Origin: CBDFLD01 sp965249005
Lineage (GTDB): Bacteria > Acidobacteriota > UBA6911
Direction: 5' to 3'
NCBI GenBank assembly: GCA_965249005.1
Contig: CBDFLD010000006.1
Coordinates: forward strand, 186,001-250,000
DNA length: 64,000 nt
Shown here in pieces: positions 44,616-53,153 of this stretch (positions are counted from its first letter, which is position 1; each line of letters begins with the position of its first letter). A program made the position numbers and the translations under genes. The notes under the pieces are model-generated. The model was not told the origin of the DNA. It searched no databases and saw only the letters and a list, made by a program, of their open reading frames with translations.

Positions 44616-45041
44616 ATGCAACCTCTCAGACCCGAGAAGATCGAAAAGGAATTCATCCAGGTTGCCATTGATCTGAAGGACGTGATTGTCCTGGATGGTG
44701 TTGATCCACTTCATGATCAACAGAGCTACCGCATCCGCAGTCACGACCTCTACGGACCGCTACCCACTATCGAAATCGAGGACAACGGGGATCGGCTGAA
44801 GGTGGTTGATGACATTCACAGAGAAGCCGCCAAGCTCTCGGCCATTCACGGACTCCGCAAGGAGCTGGTGGAGATGTTCGAGGATGCCACGTTTCTTGAA
44901 CCAACGTTGGTGGATGAGACGGCAGTCGTCGGGATCTCATATGGAAACGGTAAGTTCACGACGATGGCCGAGGGGACGAGCTTCTTGGATGCGTATCACA
45001 AGTTGCGCGTGAAGGTCATTGACGAGACATTCCCGATCTAA
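44616..45041 (+). CDS. Orphan 141-residue protein of unknown function
   Basis: Starts ATG 44616, 7 nt after the stop of the TPR fragment. The product is acidic and soluble, with alternating strands and one charged helix (DIHREAAKLSAIHGLRKELVE); no motif, signal or membrane segment is visible and I do not recognise a family. The composition and the even codon pattern look like a real protein. It is cargo of the 4.6-kb insertion, and its only intact neighbour is the convergent membrane hydrolase at 45135-46373. Confidence 0.65.
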   Translation: MQPLRPEKIEKEFIQVAIDLKDVIVLDGVDPLHDQQSYRIRSHDLYGPLPTIEIEDNGDRLKVVDDIHREAAKLSAIHGLRKELVEMFEDATFLEPTLVDETAVVGISYGNGKFTTMAEGTSFLDAYHKLRVKVIDETFPI

Positions 45042-45134
45042 GAGATTTTCGCGAAAGGCAAAGATCAGGGTATCACCGATTATCTTGTTTTGGCTCATTT
45101 AACCCTATGTTGATCAGTGGATTTCCGAGATGAG

Positions 45135-46373
45135 TCAAGAGCCAACCTGATTATCACTCACATCTCTGAGGATCGCACGAAGCCAGACGCAAATATCATC
45201 TATTACTTTTTTGTCGTTATACAACGCGCTGTGGCGCAGCCTGAGGAAGACACGGTTTGGTCGAGAATCGTACGTGTGCTGGATTAGGTTTTGAGACCCA
45301 TGGGGTGTTTCCTTTGACCACACATCGACAAGCCAATTGTCCAGGAATGTTTCGCCCCCGAATGCAAAGGTGTGAGAGCGAACCAGCTTTGGAATCAAAA
45401 GCATCGTCATATGAGCCAGGAAGGATATGGTGAGGAAGACTAGAGCAGTTGCGAGGGACGCTAAGAGGCCGCCGCACACCACCGATACGACTCCCTTTTC
45501 ATACACGCGCAAGGGTAGAGGATCCAAGAGCGCCCAGGTCTTGAAGAGGAGGAAGCGAAAGGCTGAGACAAACACTAGAGCGAAAGAGACGTGAAAGGCG
45601 GTATGATTACTCCACACTCGAAACGGGACAGAAGCGATCGCACGGACAATATCCAGCCAACCCTTCGCTTCGTCGCCACTTATTCGTAGGCAGAGAAAGG
45701 GCGTTCGTTCCGGGTCCGGAAATGTGAATTTGTAATGGATTTCGTCCTGAGAGACTCTCAGCCTGTTTTCAATTCCGGACCACTCGGTCTCGAAAGGCCA
45801 ATCGAAAGGTAAGTGGTGTTCTTCCACCAGGACGAAAAACCAAAAAACCAAGACCGCACCAAGACATGCACCCAAGAGTGCGCCATGCGAATCACCCAGC
45901 AATAAACCAACACCAGCGAAAGGAGAGACTGCCAGACAGCCAAGAGCTCCCACTAAGGCAAACTTAAGAAAAAGATCGACGAGGCCGAAACCGCCAAGAT
46001 CTCGCTTGCGACACATCAAGAACGGCGTTGCGAGAGTGACCATCGCCGACGTCAGACGTCGCGTTGTGAGTAATGAGTGCAGTGCTACGTTGCCACCATG
46101 ACTGTGGGCGATCAGAATGTATCTTTCCAACGGTTGGAGACGATTCCACATCTCGAGAAACAAGGACAATTGTGCGCCAGCGTCTTGTCTTTCTTTGTGG
46201 CTATTTTTGCCACTCCACGGAAACGACCTAATGTCAATTTCCTCTCCAAACTCTTTTCGGAGTGCCTTTGCGAAAAGACTGTCAGGTTTTGTCCAGTTCG
46301 TACCAGTCGCGAATGTGCCGTGGATGAGAACGACAACTGGCTTAACCGGTTTGCACGCTTTTTTTTCGTCCAA
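45135..46373 (-). CDS. Membrane alpha/beta hydrolase (lipase/esterase-like)
   Basis: A 412-residue protein. The N-terminal part is an alpha/beta hydrolase: VVVLIHGTFATGTNW near residue 13 (oxyanion HG) and ILIAHSHGGNVALH near 86 (nucleophile Ser in H-S-H-G-G). From residue about 128 there are several hydrophobic helices (LFLKFALVGALGCLAVSPFAGV, LGACLGAVLVFWFFVLV, FHVSFALVFVSAFRFLLF, LLASLATALVFLTISFLA), an unusual insertion inside a hydrolase. The C-terminus contains HSALYNDKKVIDDICVWL, which may hold the catalytic His. It is probably a membrane-embedded lipid or ester hydrolase. It lies within the insertion that splits the kinase gene, and its function is not known. Confidence 0.75.
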   Translation of the reverse strand: MDEKKACKPVKPVVVLIHGTFATGTNWTKPDSLFAKALRKEFGEEIDIRSFPWSGKNSHKERQDAGAQLSLFLEMWNRLQPLERYILIAHSHGGNVALHSLLTTRRLTSAMVTLATPFLMCRKRDLGGFGLVDLFLKFALVGALGCLAVSPFAGVGLLLGDSHGALLGACLGAVLVFWFFVLVEEHHLPFDWPFETEWSGIENRLRVSQDEIHYKFTFPDPERTPFLCLRISGDEAKGWLDIVRAIASVPFRVWSNHTAFHVSFALVFVSAFRFLLFKTWALLDPLPLRVYEKGVVSVVCGGLLASLATALVFLTISFLAHMTMLLIPKLVRSHTFAFGGETFLDNWLVDVWSKETPHGSQNLIQHTYDSRPNRVFLRLRHSALYNDKKVIDDICVWLRAILRDVSDNQVGS

Positions 46374-46634
46374 GGTAACCGATTAGGGTGGCGGCACATT
46401 GCGTTGCCTGAGGAAGTCGCCCGCCAGGATTCCCGCGACAGAGCCCCAGTGAACGATGTCTCTAACGAAGCCCCTTGCAACATGTTAGCGATCACGGGAA
46501 AACGTATTTTTTTGAACGTGCGCCGAGAGGATTTGGATTCCACTTTCAGAAAAGCCGGTCAGGTTTTCCTAGAAACCACTCTATCGACGACGAAAAGGTT
46601 CCCACGTTACGGGTGCCCAAACATTCCCCTCTAC

Positions 46635-48722
46635 ATGAGCCCGGAGCAGGCGCGGGGTAAGGAGGTAGACAGACGAACCGACATTTGGGCGTTTGGCTGC
46701 GTGATGTACGAGGTGCTGACGGGGAGTAGAGTGTATGAGGGACAGACGGTCTCGGACAGCATAGCCCGAATCTTGGAGCGCGACCCGGATTGGGACGTGC
46801 TGCCGAGCAAGCTACCCCCGAAAGTCCGAGATCTATTGCGCCGGTGTTTGCAGAAAGGTCTCCGTAGACGGCTCCAAGCCATCGGTGATGCCCGCATCGA
46901 GATCGAGGAGGCGCTCGCAGATCCTAGCGGCGAGATCCAACCTCAATTGACCCCAGTGACTGCGCCGACCTGGCGACGGGCCGGCATTCTTGCGCTTGCC
47001 GCTTTCCTGGTCGGCGGGACAATGGCCGGCATTGCTGTCTGGAATCTAAGGCCTCCAGAAGAACCGCGACGTGTCGCCCACTTTAACATTACTCCACCAC
47101 CAACGGTGCCTTTAGATATCAGGAATTATTACCAAGACGTGGCCATCTCGCCGGACGGAGGGCACATCGTCTATGTCGGTCGAGGACGTATCGGAAATCA
47201 GCTCTACCTGAGTGCAGTGGGCCAGTTCGATGCGACTCCCATCCGCGGCACTGAAGGCCAATTCGTTACCCACCCCCTTTTCTTGCCTGATGGCAGCGAG
47301 ATCGCTTTTATCGCCGGTCCTCCTACCGAGCTGAAAAAAGTGTCCATCCATGGAGGGGTCCCAGTGACGCTGTCTAGGTTAACCCAGATGGGCGGGGGCG
47401 TGGGCTGGGGAACGGACGGGAGCATTATCTTAGGAACTGCAGCTGGGCTGTTTCACTTAGCAGAGGCGGGGGCAGAGCCTGAGGCCCTGACCACGCCAGA
47501 TTCTGAAAAAGGCGAGACCGGCAATCGGAGTAGTCCCCACCTCCTACCCAAGGGTAAGGCAGTCCTGTTTTCCATCTGGAGGGATCAGCAACTGCAAATT
47601 GCCGTGCTGGATCTGGAGACAGGGGAGCACAAGGAGCTTGGCGTTTCGGGGATCAATCCCTATTACTCTCCTACGGGGCACGTTGTTTATGGCCTAGATG
47701 GAGTCTTGTGGGCTGTGGCCTTTGATCTTAACAGTCGAGCAATCACTGGGAATCCTGTCGCGGTACAGGAGAATCTAAACACAAAACCCAACACCGGTGT
47801 ACTGAACTTCAGTCTATCGGACGAAGGATCACTGCTATACGTCCCAAGCATCTCATCGTCCGAACGAATGTTGGTGTGGGTGGATCGAGAGGGAAAGGAG
47901 GATCCCTTTAATGCCGAGTCGCGCCCGTATGAGTGGCCTCGCATCTCACCCGACGGCCAAAGGGTGGTTTTGGTCGTCGCAGACCCGGGCAACACCGACG
48001 TGTGGATTCATGACCTCGGGCACAACACACAAACTAGGCTCACACGCGACCCGGCTCAGGACGTTCATCCGCTATGGACGCCCGATGGCAAGCGCATCGT
48101 GTTTGCTTCGAATCGTGAGGAACCTTACGGTTTGTTCTGGAAAAGGGCTGATGGTACGGGGCCTGTGGATCGATTGATGACGGGCAATGCGGGGCCGTCT
48201 TCCTGGTCGGCTGATGGACAACTGCTGTTCTATAGTACCGGAGCCATCGGAGTGCTATCGATGGAGGGTGAGCGCACGCAACGACCACTGCTCGATGAGG
48301 AATTTCGTGAATACGATCCAGAAGTCTCGCCCAACGGGAGATGGATGGCATACACTTCCGATGAGTCGGACCAGAACGAAATCTATGTACGCCCCTTCCC
48401 CAACGTGGATGACGGAAAATGGACCATCTCGAGGGGTGGGGGACGCCCGCCCGCCTGGTCGCCAGATGGAAGGGAGCTTTTCTATCGCAACGGCGGCAAG
48501 ATGATGGTCGTCGAGATAACGAACGAACCCAGTTTTTCCCATGGGGTCGCCCAAGAATTGTTCGAAGGAAACTACCATCATGGAGAGGGTAGACAGTACG
48601 ATATTCACCCCAACGGTCAGCGGTTTTTGATGCTGAAGCAGGTCAAACAGCCAGAGCCTCAACTGATCATTGTCCTGAACTGGTTCGAGGAACTGAAACG
48701 CCTCGTTCCCACGGACAACTGA
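46635..48722 (+). pseudogene. 3' part of the split Ser/Thr kinase gene (C-lobe, TM segment, PD40 propeller)
   Basis: Resumes exactly after GTAFY with MSPEQARGKEVDRRTDIWAFG (read across the junction), then kinase subdomains IX-XI, a transmembrane helix (AGILALAAFLVGGTMAGIAVW, about 120 residues in) and a six-bladed PD40/TolB-like propeller with repeats such as DVAISPDGGHIVYVG, PRISPDGQRVVLVV, HPLWTPDGKRIVFAS, DPEVSPNGRWMAYTS. It ends KRLVPTDN. The open frame upstream to 46077 is not homologous and overlaps the hydrolase gene on the other strand, so it is not part of this gene. Together with 41465-42028 it forms an 883-residue membrane receptor-like kinase; split as it is, it should be inactive. 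Confidence 0.88.
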
Positions 48723-48799
48723 CGGGATCGTCACGTCAGGACCATCTTGCACTATGACGCCCCTTTGAACTCAAACACACCGCGGGAGGCGCGACGGTC

Positions 48800-49984
48800 A
48801 TGAAGATAACCGGTATTCGAGCAACGCCGGTCAATATTCCCCTGGAAGCCCCCTACCTCTGGTCTGTCGGCTCGATTGCCGGTTTTACCAAGGTCATCGT
48901 CGAGGTTGTGACAGACGAAGGACTGGTGGGTCTGGGCGAGGCGCCCTCGGCCAGTTGCCGAAAATTCCTTGTCGATCAATTTGCTTCCCAGCTCATCGGG
49001 AGAGACGCTCTCGATATCGAGGGCTGCCGCAGCCGTTGCGTGCCGGAAGTTCTGACCATCCGAAACCTGGAAGAGGAGACGGTGGTCAAGGCCTTTGGTG
49101 CGCTCGAGATGGCACTCTGGGACCTGCGAGGCAAGGCCTGGCAGCAGCCCCTCTATCAGTTGCTCGGGGGCGCGGTTCGAAAGGACATTCTCTTTGCCGA
49201 ATATTTTGGCCCGCGCCTGGAAAAGGACGGGAAGGGAGGCGAGAACTCGGCAGTAGAGGTGGCGCGGTACTGCTCCCAGATGCGTGACGAGCACGGCTCG
49301 ACCATTTTCGAGGGCAAGATCGGAGTCGGTTCGGCAGAGTCGTCGGTGGAATTTGTGCGCGAGGTCCGTTCGGCCATCGGGCAGGATGCGGTCTTGCGGC
49401 TAGACGCTAACATGGCCTTCTCGGTTGCGGCTGCACACAAGGTTCTCGCGGCGATCGAGCCGTATGACATCAGCAACCTCGAAGATCCTGTCGCTTCCTT
49501 TTACGACATGGCCAAGCTGCGCCAGCACAGCAGCATTCCTTTTTCGAGCCACATTGCAGATCTGAGATTAGCGGTCCGACTGGGTGTCCCGGATACGATC
49601 GTCTTGAATCTGACCAGCCTGGGCGGGATTTCCCAAACTCTGAAGTTCATTGCCGCCTGCGAGGCAATGGGAGTCGGATTTTCTTTCTACAGCGGGGATG
49701 CCGGAATTGCCAGCGCTGCCTATCTCCACGTCGGGGCAGCGACCTGGCACATCCGTGGGCCGAGCCAATCGTTGTTTCACTGGCAAGCGGATGATGTCAT
49801 CGAGGAAGGTCCCTTCCAGCCGGTCCATAACGTGGTTCGGGTTCCGGAGGCTCCGGGATTGGGCGTGACGCTCTCAGCCTCAGGTCTGAAGCGTTGCCAT
49901 GAGCGTTACCAAGAAGAGGGTTCGTACGACTACCATCACAATCCTGCCGATCCAGGCAAATTCGTGCGCTTGCCCCATTCATAG
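48800..49984 (+). CDS. Enolase-superfamily (mandelate racemase/muconate lactonizing-like) enzyme, sugar-acid dehydratase candidate
   Basis: A 394-residue enzyme with the two-domain enolase-superfamily layout. Catalytic-barrel positions: E171-G-K173 where many members have KxK, D202 in RLDANMAF, E228 in NLEDP, then SSHIAD around H251 in place of the more common third acidic ligand, and LGGISQ near 275. The D-E-H/N ligand style is nearer to glucarate dehydratase relatives than to mandelate racemase itself. It probably abstracts an alpha proton from a sugar acid in the cytoplasm. GGGAGG lies 10 nt before ATG 48800. It follows the kinase gene by 77 bp and stands alone; the IlvD/Edd dehydratase at 27990 is a possible functional relative. 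Confidence 0.85.
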   Translation: MKITGIRATPVNIPLEAPYLWSVGSIAGFTKVIVEVVTDEGLVGLGEAPSASCRKFLVDQFASQLIGRDALDIEGCRSRCVPEVLTIRNLEEETVVKAFGALEMALWDLRGKAWQQPLYQLLGGAVRKDILFAEYFGPRLEKDGKGGENSAVEVARYCSQMRDEHGSTIFEGKIGVGSAESSVEFVREVRSAIGQDAVLRLDANMAFSVAAAHKVLAAIEPYDISNLEDPVASFYDMAKLRQHSSIPFSSHIADLRLAVRLGVPDTIVLNLTSLGGISQTLKFIAACEAMGVGFSFYSGDAGIASAAYLHVGAATWHIRGPSQSLFHWQADDVIEEGPFQPVHNVVRVPEAPGLGVTLSASGLKRCHERYQEEGSYDYHHNPADPGKFVRLPHS

Positions 49985-50073
49985 ATGCCATGAGCCAGAG
50001 CGTGCGGGGTGGCCGTTTTGGGCACGAGTGTGCTCGTCGCGGCCCTGAGGTCGAGGCAGGGTGCGGGTTTCGG

Positions 50074-50660
50074 CTACTCAAGCTTGCCGGTCGCGGCCGC
50101 CGGCGCGATCCGTGGCGCGACGCTGTCAAAGCCGTCGATCGACGGCGCAAACGTCGGCGGTCGCCGCGCCTGCGTGAGCTGCTCGAAGGCGTGTCCGAAG
50201 GCGAGCAGGCGGGCCTCTGTCCAGGCGAGTCCAATGAATGAGATGCCAACGGGCAGACCGTGGATCTGTCCCATCGGCACCGTCAGGTGCGGGTAGCCGG
50301 CGACCGCGGGCAGCCTGCTCGCCGACCCCAGGGAGCGATTCCCGTTGACGACGTCGGTGCTCCAGGCCGGACCGGTCGTGGGTGCGATCAAAGCGTCCAG
50401 GCGCAGCTCTCGTAGCATTCGGTCGATGCCCTCCGGACCCGCGAGCCGACGGTTCTGCGCGGCGGCCGTTCTGTACTCCTCGACGTCGAGGCCCTCGGTC
50501 GCCTCGGCCCGTTCGAACAGCTCCTGGTCAAAGAACGGCATCTCGCGTTGCGCCTCGATCTGGTTGAACCTGATCGTATCGGCGAGTGTGCGCGTCTGGA
50601 CCTCTGCAGCGGCATTGGCGAGATAAAGGTTCAGATTGGCCTTCAGCTCGAACAGTACGA
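50074..50660 (-). pseudogene. C-terminal fragment of an amidase-signature enzyme
   Basis: The frame reads VLFELKANLNLYLAN, LADTIRFNQ, PFFDQELFERA, LDALIAPTTGPAW and GYPHLTVPMGQIHGLPVGIS, the last 200 residues of GatA-like amidases. The catalytic Ser-Ser-Lys region is in the missing N-terminal 250 or so residues. Upstream of 50660 the frame is unrelated (ending at an MDTAARSAHE start that looks like chance). The junction near 50690 is with a different gene remnant on the opposite strand. 49985-50073 holds no other gene. Confidence 0.8.
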
Positions 50661-50699
50661 AGGTGCGGCGGAGCCTATTCGAGTTTCTTTCATGGGCGC

Positions 50700-50817
50700 T
50701 GCGCGCGGCCGTGTCCACGAACTGCGTGATCCGGGGATATTCCGGGATCGGGATCGCACATACTTACTCTATTCCGTCGCAGGTGAAAATGGAATTGCTA
50801 TCGCTGAGTTGAAGTAA
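50700..50817 (+). pseudogene. 3' tail of a glycoside hydrolase-like (GH43-type) gene
   Basis: About 38 codons reading HELRDPGIFRDRDRTYLLYS and ending in AIAELK and a stop at 50815-50817. The motif RDP-x-x-F-x-x-x-x-RTYLLYSVAGE is the closing blade of some five-bladed propeller glycoside hydrolases. Everything upstream is replaced by the amidase fragment, so it is a remnant. It overlaps the 3' end of the convergent DUF35 gene by 20 bp. Confidence 0.6.
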
Positions 50818-51226
50818 AGTATTCGATATCTCGAATGTCCCCTCGGCGCTCGGCCGCAAAAACGGCTTTCACCCGCAAGCCGGCGCGAATCTCCTCCGGC
50901 TTCATCCCGCCCAGTTTGTGGACGATCCCAGTATCGGCGCCGTCGAGCTTGATGATGCCAAAAGCGGCGGGCTCCTCTCCGGAGGTGACCGTGTAGCTTT
51001 CCACCGTACCTTCGTCGCTCACCGCCACCCACTCGGTCATGTCTGCGAAGCAGGCGTGGCACGTCGGTCGAGCCGGTACGAATACCTTATGGCAGGAAGG
51101 ACACCGGGTTCCCATGATTTTCCGATCGTCGCGCAGGTGGAGCAGGAACTTGCTCCGTACCGGACCCGCGGAATGAGAGTATCTCCAGATCCTGGGACGT
51201 TCGCTGCTGGTCAGAAACTGCGTCAT
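50798..51226 (-). CDS. Zn-ribbon/OB-fold (DUF35) acyl-CoA-associated protein 1
   Basis: A 142-residue protein. A four-Cys zinc ribbon is visible (C42, C45 in CPSC; C56, C59 in CHAC), followed by an OB-fold with GTVESYTVTSGEEP and a final GDIRDIEYF strand. DUF35 proteins bind CoA thioesters and work as partner subunits of thiolase-fold enzymes, for example in archaeal HMG-CoA formation and in steroid side-chain aldolases. It is last in a minus-strand run with a second DUF35 and two thiolase-fold genes; the gap to the neighbour is 9 bp. Confidence 0.9.
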   Translation of the reverse strand: MTQFLTSSERPRIWRYSHSAGPVRSKFLLHLRDDRKIMGTRCPSCHKVFVPARPTCHACFADMTEWVAVSDEGTVESYTVTSGEEPAAFGIIKLDGADTGIVHKLGGMKPEEIRAGLRVKAVFAAERRGDIRDIEYFTSTQR

Positions 51227-51235
51227 GGACTTGTT

Positions 51236-51901
51236 CTATTCCTCCATCACTTCAAAGTAGGCGATGTCACTCAGCCGTCCGCGCCGCTGCGCTTTCGGTT
51301 TCCAGACGGCGCGTACCCGCATCCCGCGGCGCAGGGTTTCCAGGTCTGCTCTTTCCAGGTAGTGGACGAGCACGGTCCATTCATCTCCGCCGTCGAGGCG
51401 AATGAAGGCGCAAGGACTGGGCTCGCCGACGATCCTCCCCGTTGCCCGGTCGACTTCTCGTTCGGTTGGCAAGACGATGGAAGTGACCGTTCCACGGTCG
51501 CCGAGTGCAAACCAGTCGCCGTCGTTCCGCCCCGCCGTCACCCGGCAGAATCCACACACCGCCCGCGGCGGAAAGATCGTCCGGCGGCATTCCGGGCAGC
51601 GCAGGGCCAAGATCTTTCCCTCTTCCTTGAGGGCGTTGAAGAACTTCGTGAGGCGAAGGCCGGCCGACTCGCGAAAGGGAAGGTTCACGATCGTGTCGAC
51701 GACAACGTACCCAGCGTCCAGTGCCTCTTGGTAAGTTCGAAGCTCGGCTTCGTACTTCTTGCGAGCCACTGCGTGGGATGCCTTGGCATATTCTCGATAG
51801 GCAGGCTGGGGGATCTGCTCGCTCTCTTTCTCGTCCTGCTCGAGTGAGCGCAGAGCCCGCTTTATATTGGTGGCCCAGTCGGGTTGCCCGATGTCCTTCA
51901 T
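51236..51901 (-). CDS. Zn-ribbon/OB-fold (DUF35) acyl-CoA-associated protein 2
   Basis: A 221-residue DUF35 protein with an N-terminal helical extension of about 95 residues rich in Glu/Lys, then a zinc ribbon (C102, C105, C116, C119) and an OB-fold with DRGTVTSIVLPTE. It is longer than its neighbour, as in DUF35 proteins that contact their thiolase partner through the extension. The spacing to the thiolase-like gene upstream is 52 bp and to the short DUF35 gene 9 bp, so it is part of one operon. Confidence 0.9.
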   Translation of the reverse strand: MKDIGQPDWATNIKRALRSLEQDEKESEQIPQPAYREYAKASHAVARKKYEAELRTYQEALDAGYVVVDTIVNLPFRESAGLRLTKFFNALKEEGKILALRCPECRRTIFPPRAVCGFCRVTAGRNDGDWFALGDRGTVTSIVLPTEREVDRATGRIVGEPSPCAFIRLDGGDEWTVLVHYLERADLETLRRGMRVRAVWKPKAQRRGRLSDIAYFEVMEE

Positions 51902-51953
51902 GACCGTCCGTGCTCCAGAAACCGCGAATCCAATGTGCCCTCGAACAACAAGC

Positions 51954-53141
51954 TCACTGGTTCCGAAACAGCGCCGCAGCGGAGTAGCTGTCGCCCCCCG
52001 CCGTTACCGCCAAAGCCGCCCGCACGTCGGGCACCTGTCTCTCGCCGGCTTCGTGACGCACCTGAATGGCCGCTTCGGCCATCCTCTGCATGGCCGATGC
52101 CCCGATCGCATTACAACAGACGACCCCCCCCGAAGGGTTGACCGGGATGTCCCCGGTCGGAGCGGTGGCGCCCTCATCGATCAGTCTACCCGCCCCGTTT
52201 GTTTCGCAGAGTTGAATCCGTTCGTACCACTCGGCTTCATGCCAGGAGGACATGTTGTAGAGCTCTACCACGTCGATCTCTTTCCGGGGATTGGAGATTC
52301 CACATTGCCGGTACAGCTTCCGGCTGGATCGCTCGACGCCGAAGGCCCATAAAGGTCCCAACTCCGTCTTGGCTTGGTAGACGCCCAGGTGTCCGAGCGC
52401 CGGTTGAATTCCTCCATGCACGATCGCCCAGTCGACCACCCAGGCTGGATTCGGACATCGCTGCTTGACCGTCTGCTCCGGCGCGACGATCATGGCACAG
52501 GCCCCGACCGAGGTGGGGCACATATGCAGGATCCGCAGCGGAGGGATGATGTAGTGAGAGCTCTGAACCTGCTCGACGGTCAGTTTTTTTCTCAGGTGCG
52601 AGTGAGGATTGCGGCTGGCATTCTCGGACGCCTGCACCCGTAGCTGGGCGATCTGGTCCTCGGTGACCGATTGGCGCTCCAGCATGTCCTGAGCCATCTC
52701 CGACATGGCGGGGCCCGCGCCCCGTCCGCCGTTGGCCACGTCGAAGAAGGTATCCTCGCTTATGCTTCTGAGTGAGGCGTCGCTGCTCCCTTCGTCCTGC
52801 TTTTCGTAGGCCACGCCCAGGACGGCCCGAAACAGGCCAGAAGCCGCATGGTCAAAGAGGGTCGTGGTCACACTGGATCCCGTGGTTCCCCCCGTCTGAA
52901 TCTTCATGCCGGATTTGAGGTAGGCCCCGGTCCCTTCGGTCAGCCACATGTCCACTTGAAAGTTGCCCTCGAACAACTCCATGTTTCCGACGAATACCGC
53001 ATCGATGTCCTGCATGGTCATTTGCGCATTTTCGAGAGCTCGGCGGACCGCGAGATGGACCAGATCCGGCTGGCTCGTTTCTGGCCACCGGCTCTTGAAC
53101 TCCGTTTGACCCACCCCGATGACCGCGACCCGCTCCGCCAT
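51954..53141 (-). CDS. Thiolase-fold protein lacking thiolase catalytic Cys/His, copy B
   Basis: A 395-residue protein of SCP-x/thiolase-like length starting VAVIGVGQTEFKSRWPE. At the position where thiolases have the nucleophile Cys it reads KIQTGGTTGSSV near residue 92-103, with no Cys. In the C-terminal NxxGG-x4-GHP segment it reads NPSGGVVCCNAIGAS, so the His is Asn. A Tyr-rich ELYNMSSWHEAEWYER segment lies near 300. With a DUF35 partner this recalls the Ltp2/ChsH2-type aldolases that cleave CoA-thioester side chains rather than true thiolases (inference). It is 12 bp from copy A. Confidence 0.85.
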   Translation of the reverse strand: MAERVAVIGVGQTEFKSRWPETSQPDLVHLAVRRALENAQMTMQDIDAVFVGNMELFEGNFQVDMWLTEGTGAYLKSGMKIQTGGTTGSSVTTTLFDHAASGLFRAVLGVAYEKQDEGSSDASLRSISEDTFFDVANGGRGAGPAMSEMAQDMLERQSVTEDQIAQLRVQASENASRNPHSHLRKKLTVEQVQSSHYIIPPLRILHMCPTSVGACAMIVAPEQTVKQRCPNPAWVVDWAIVHGGIQPALGHLGVYQAKTELGPLWAFGVERSSRKLYRQCGISNPRKEIDVVELYNMSSWHEAEWYERIQLCETNGAGRLIDEGATAPTGDIPVNPSGGVVCCNAIGASAMQRMAEAAIQVRHEAGERQVPDVRAALAVTAGGDSYSAAALFRNQ

Positions 53142-53153
53142 GACTGGACTCCG

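Larger units (their letters stand above)
42029..46634. mobile_element. 4.6-kb insertion splitting the kinase gene
   Basis: The bases tctac occur at both junctions (42024-42028 and 46630-46634). Excision of 4,606 bp leaves ggcacggcattctacatgag, which encodes GTAFYM in frame, exactly the kinase consensus. Contents: an IS1380-type element at the left end, a 5'-truncated TPR gene, a 141-residue orphan, a membrane alpha/beta hydrolase on the opposite strand, and about 255 bp (46374-46629) in which I see no gene. The right end shows no obvious inverted copy of the IS end, so the mechanism (composite element, one-ended event or several nested events) is unresolved. Confidence 0.7.

Noticed and set aside
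46077..46629. 5' extension of the kinase C-terminal frame
   Set aside because: It overlaps the membrane hydrolase on the other strand, shows no kinase homology, and lies inside the insertion.
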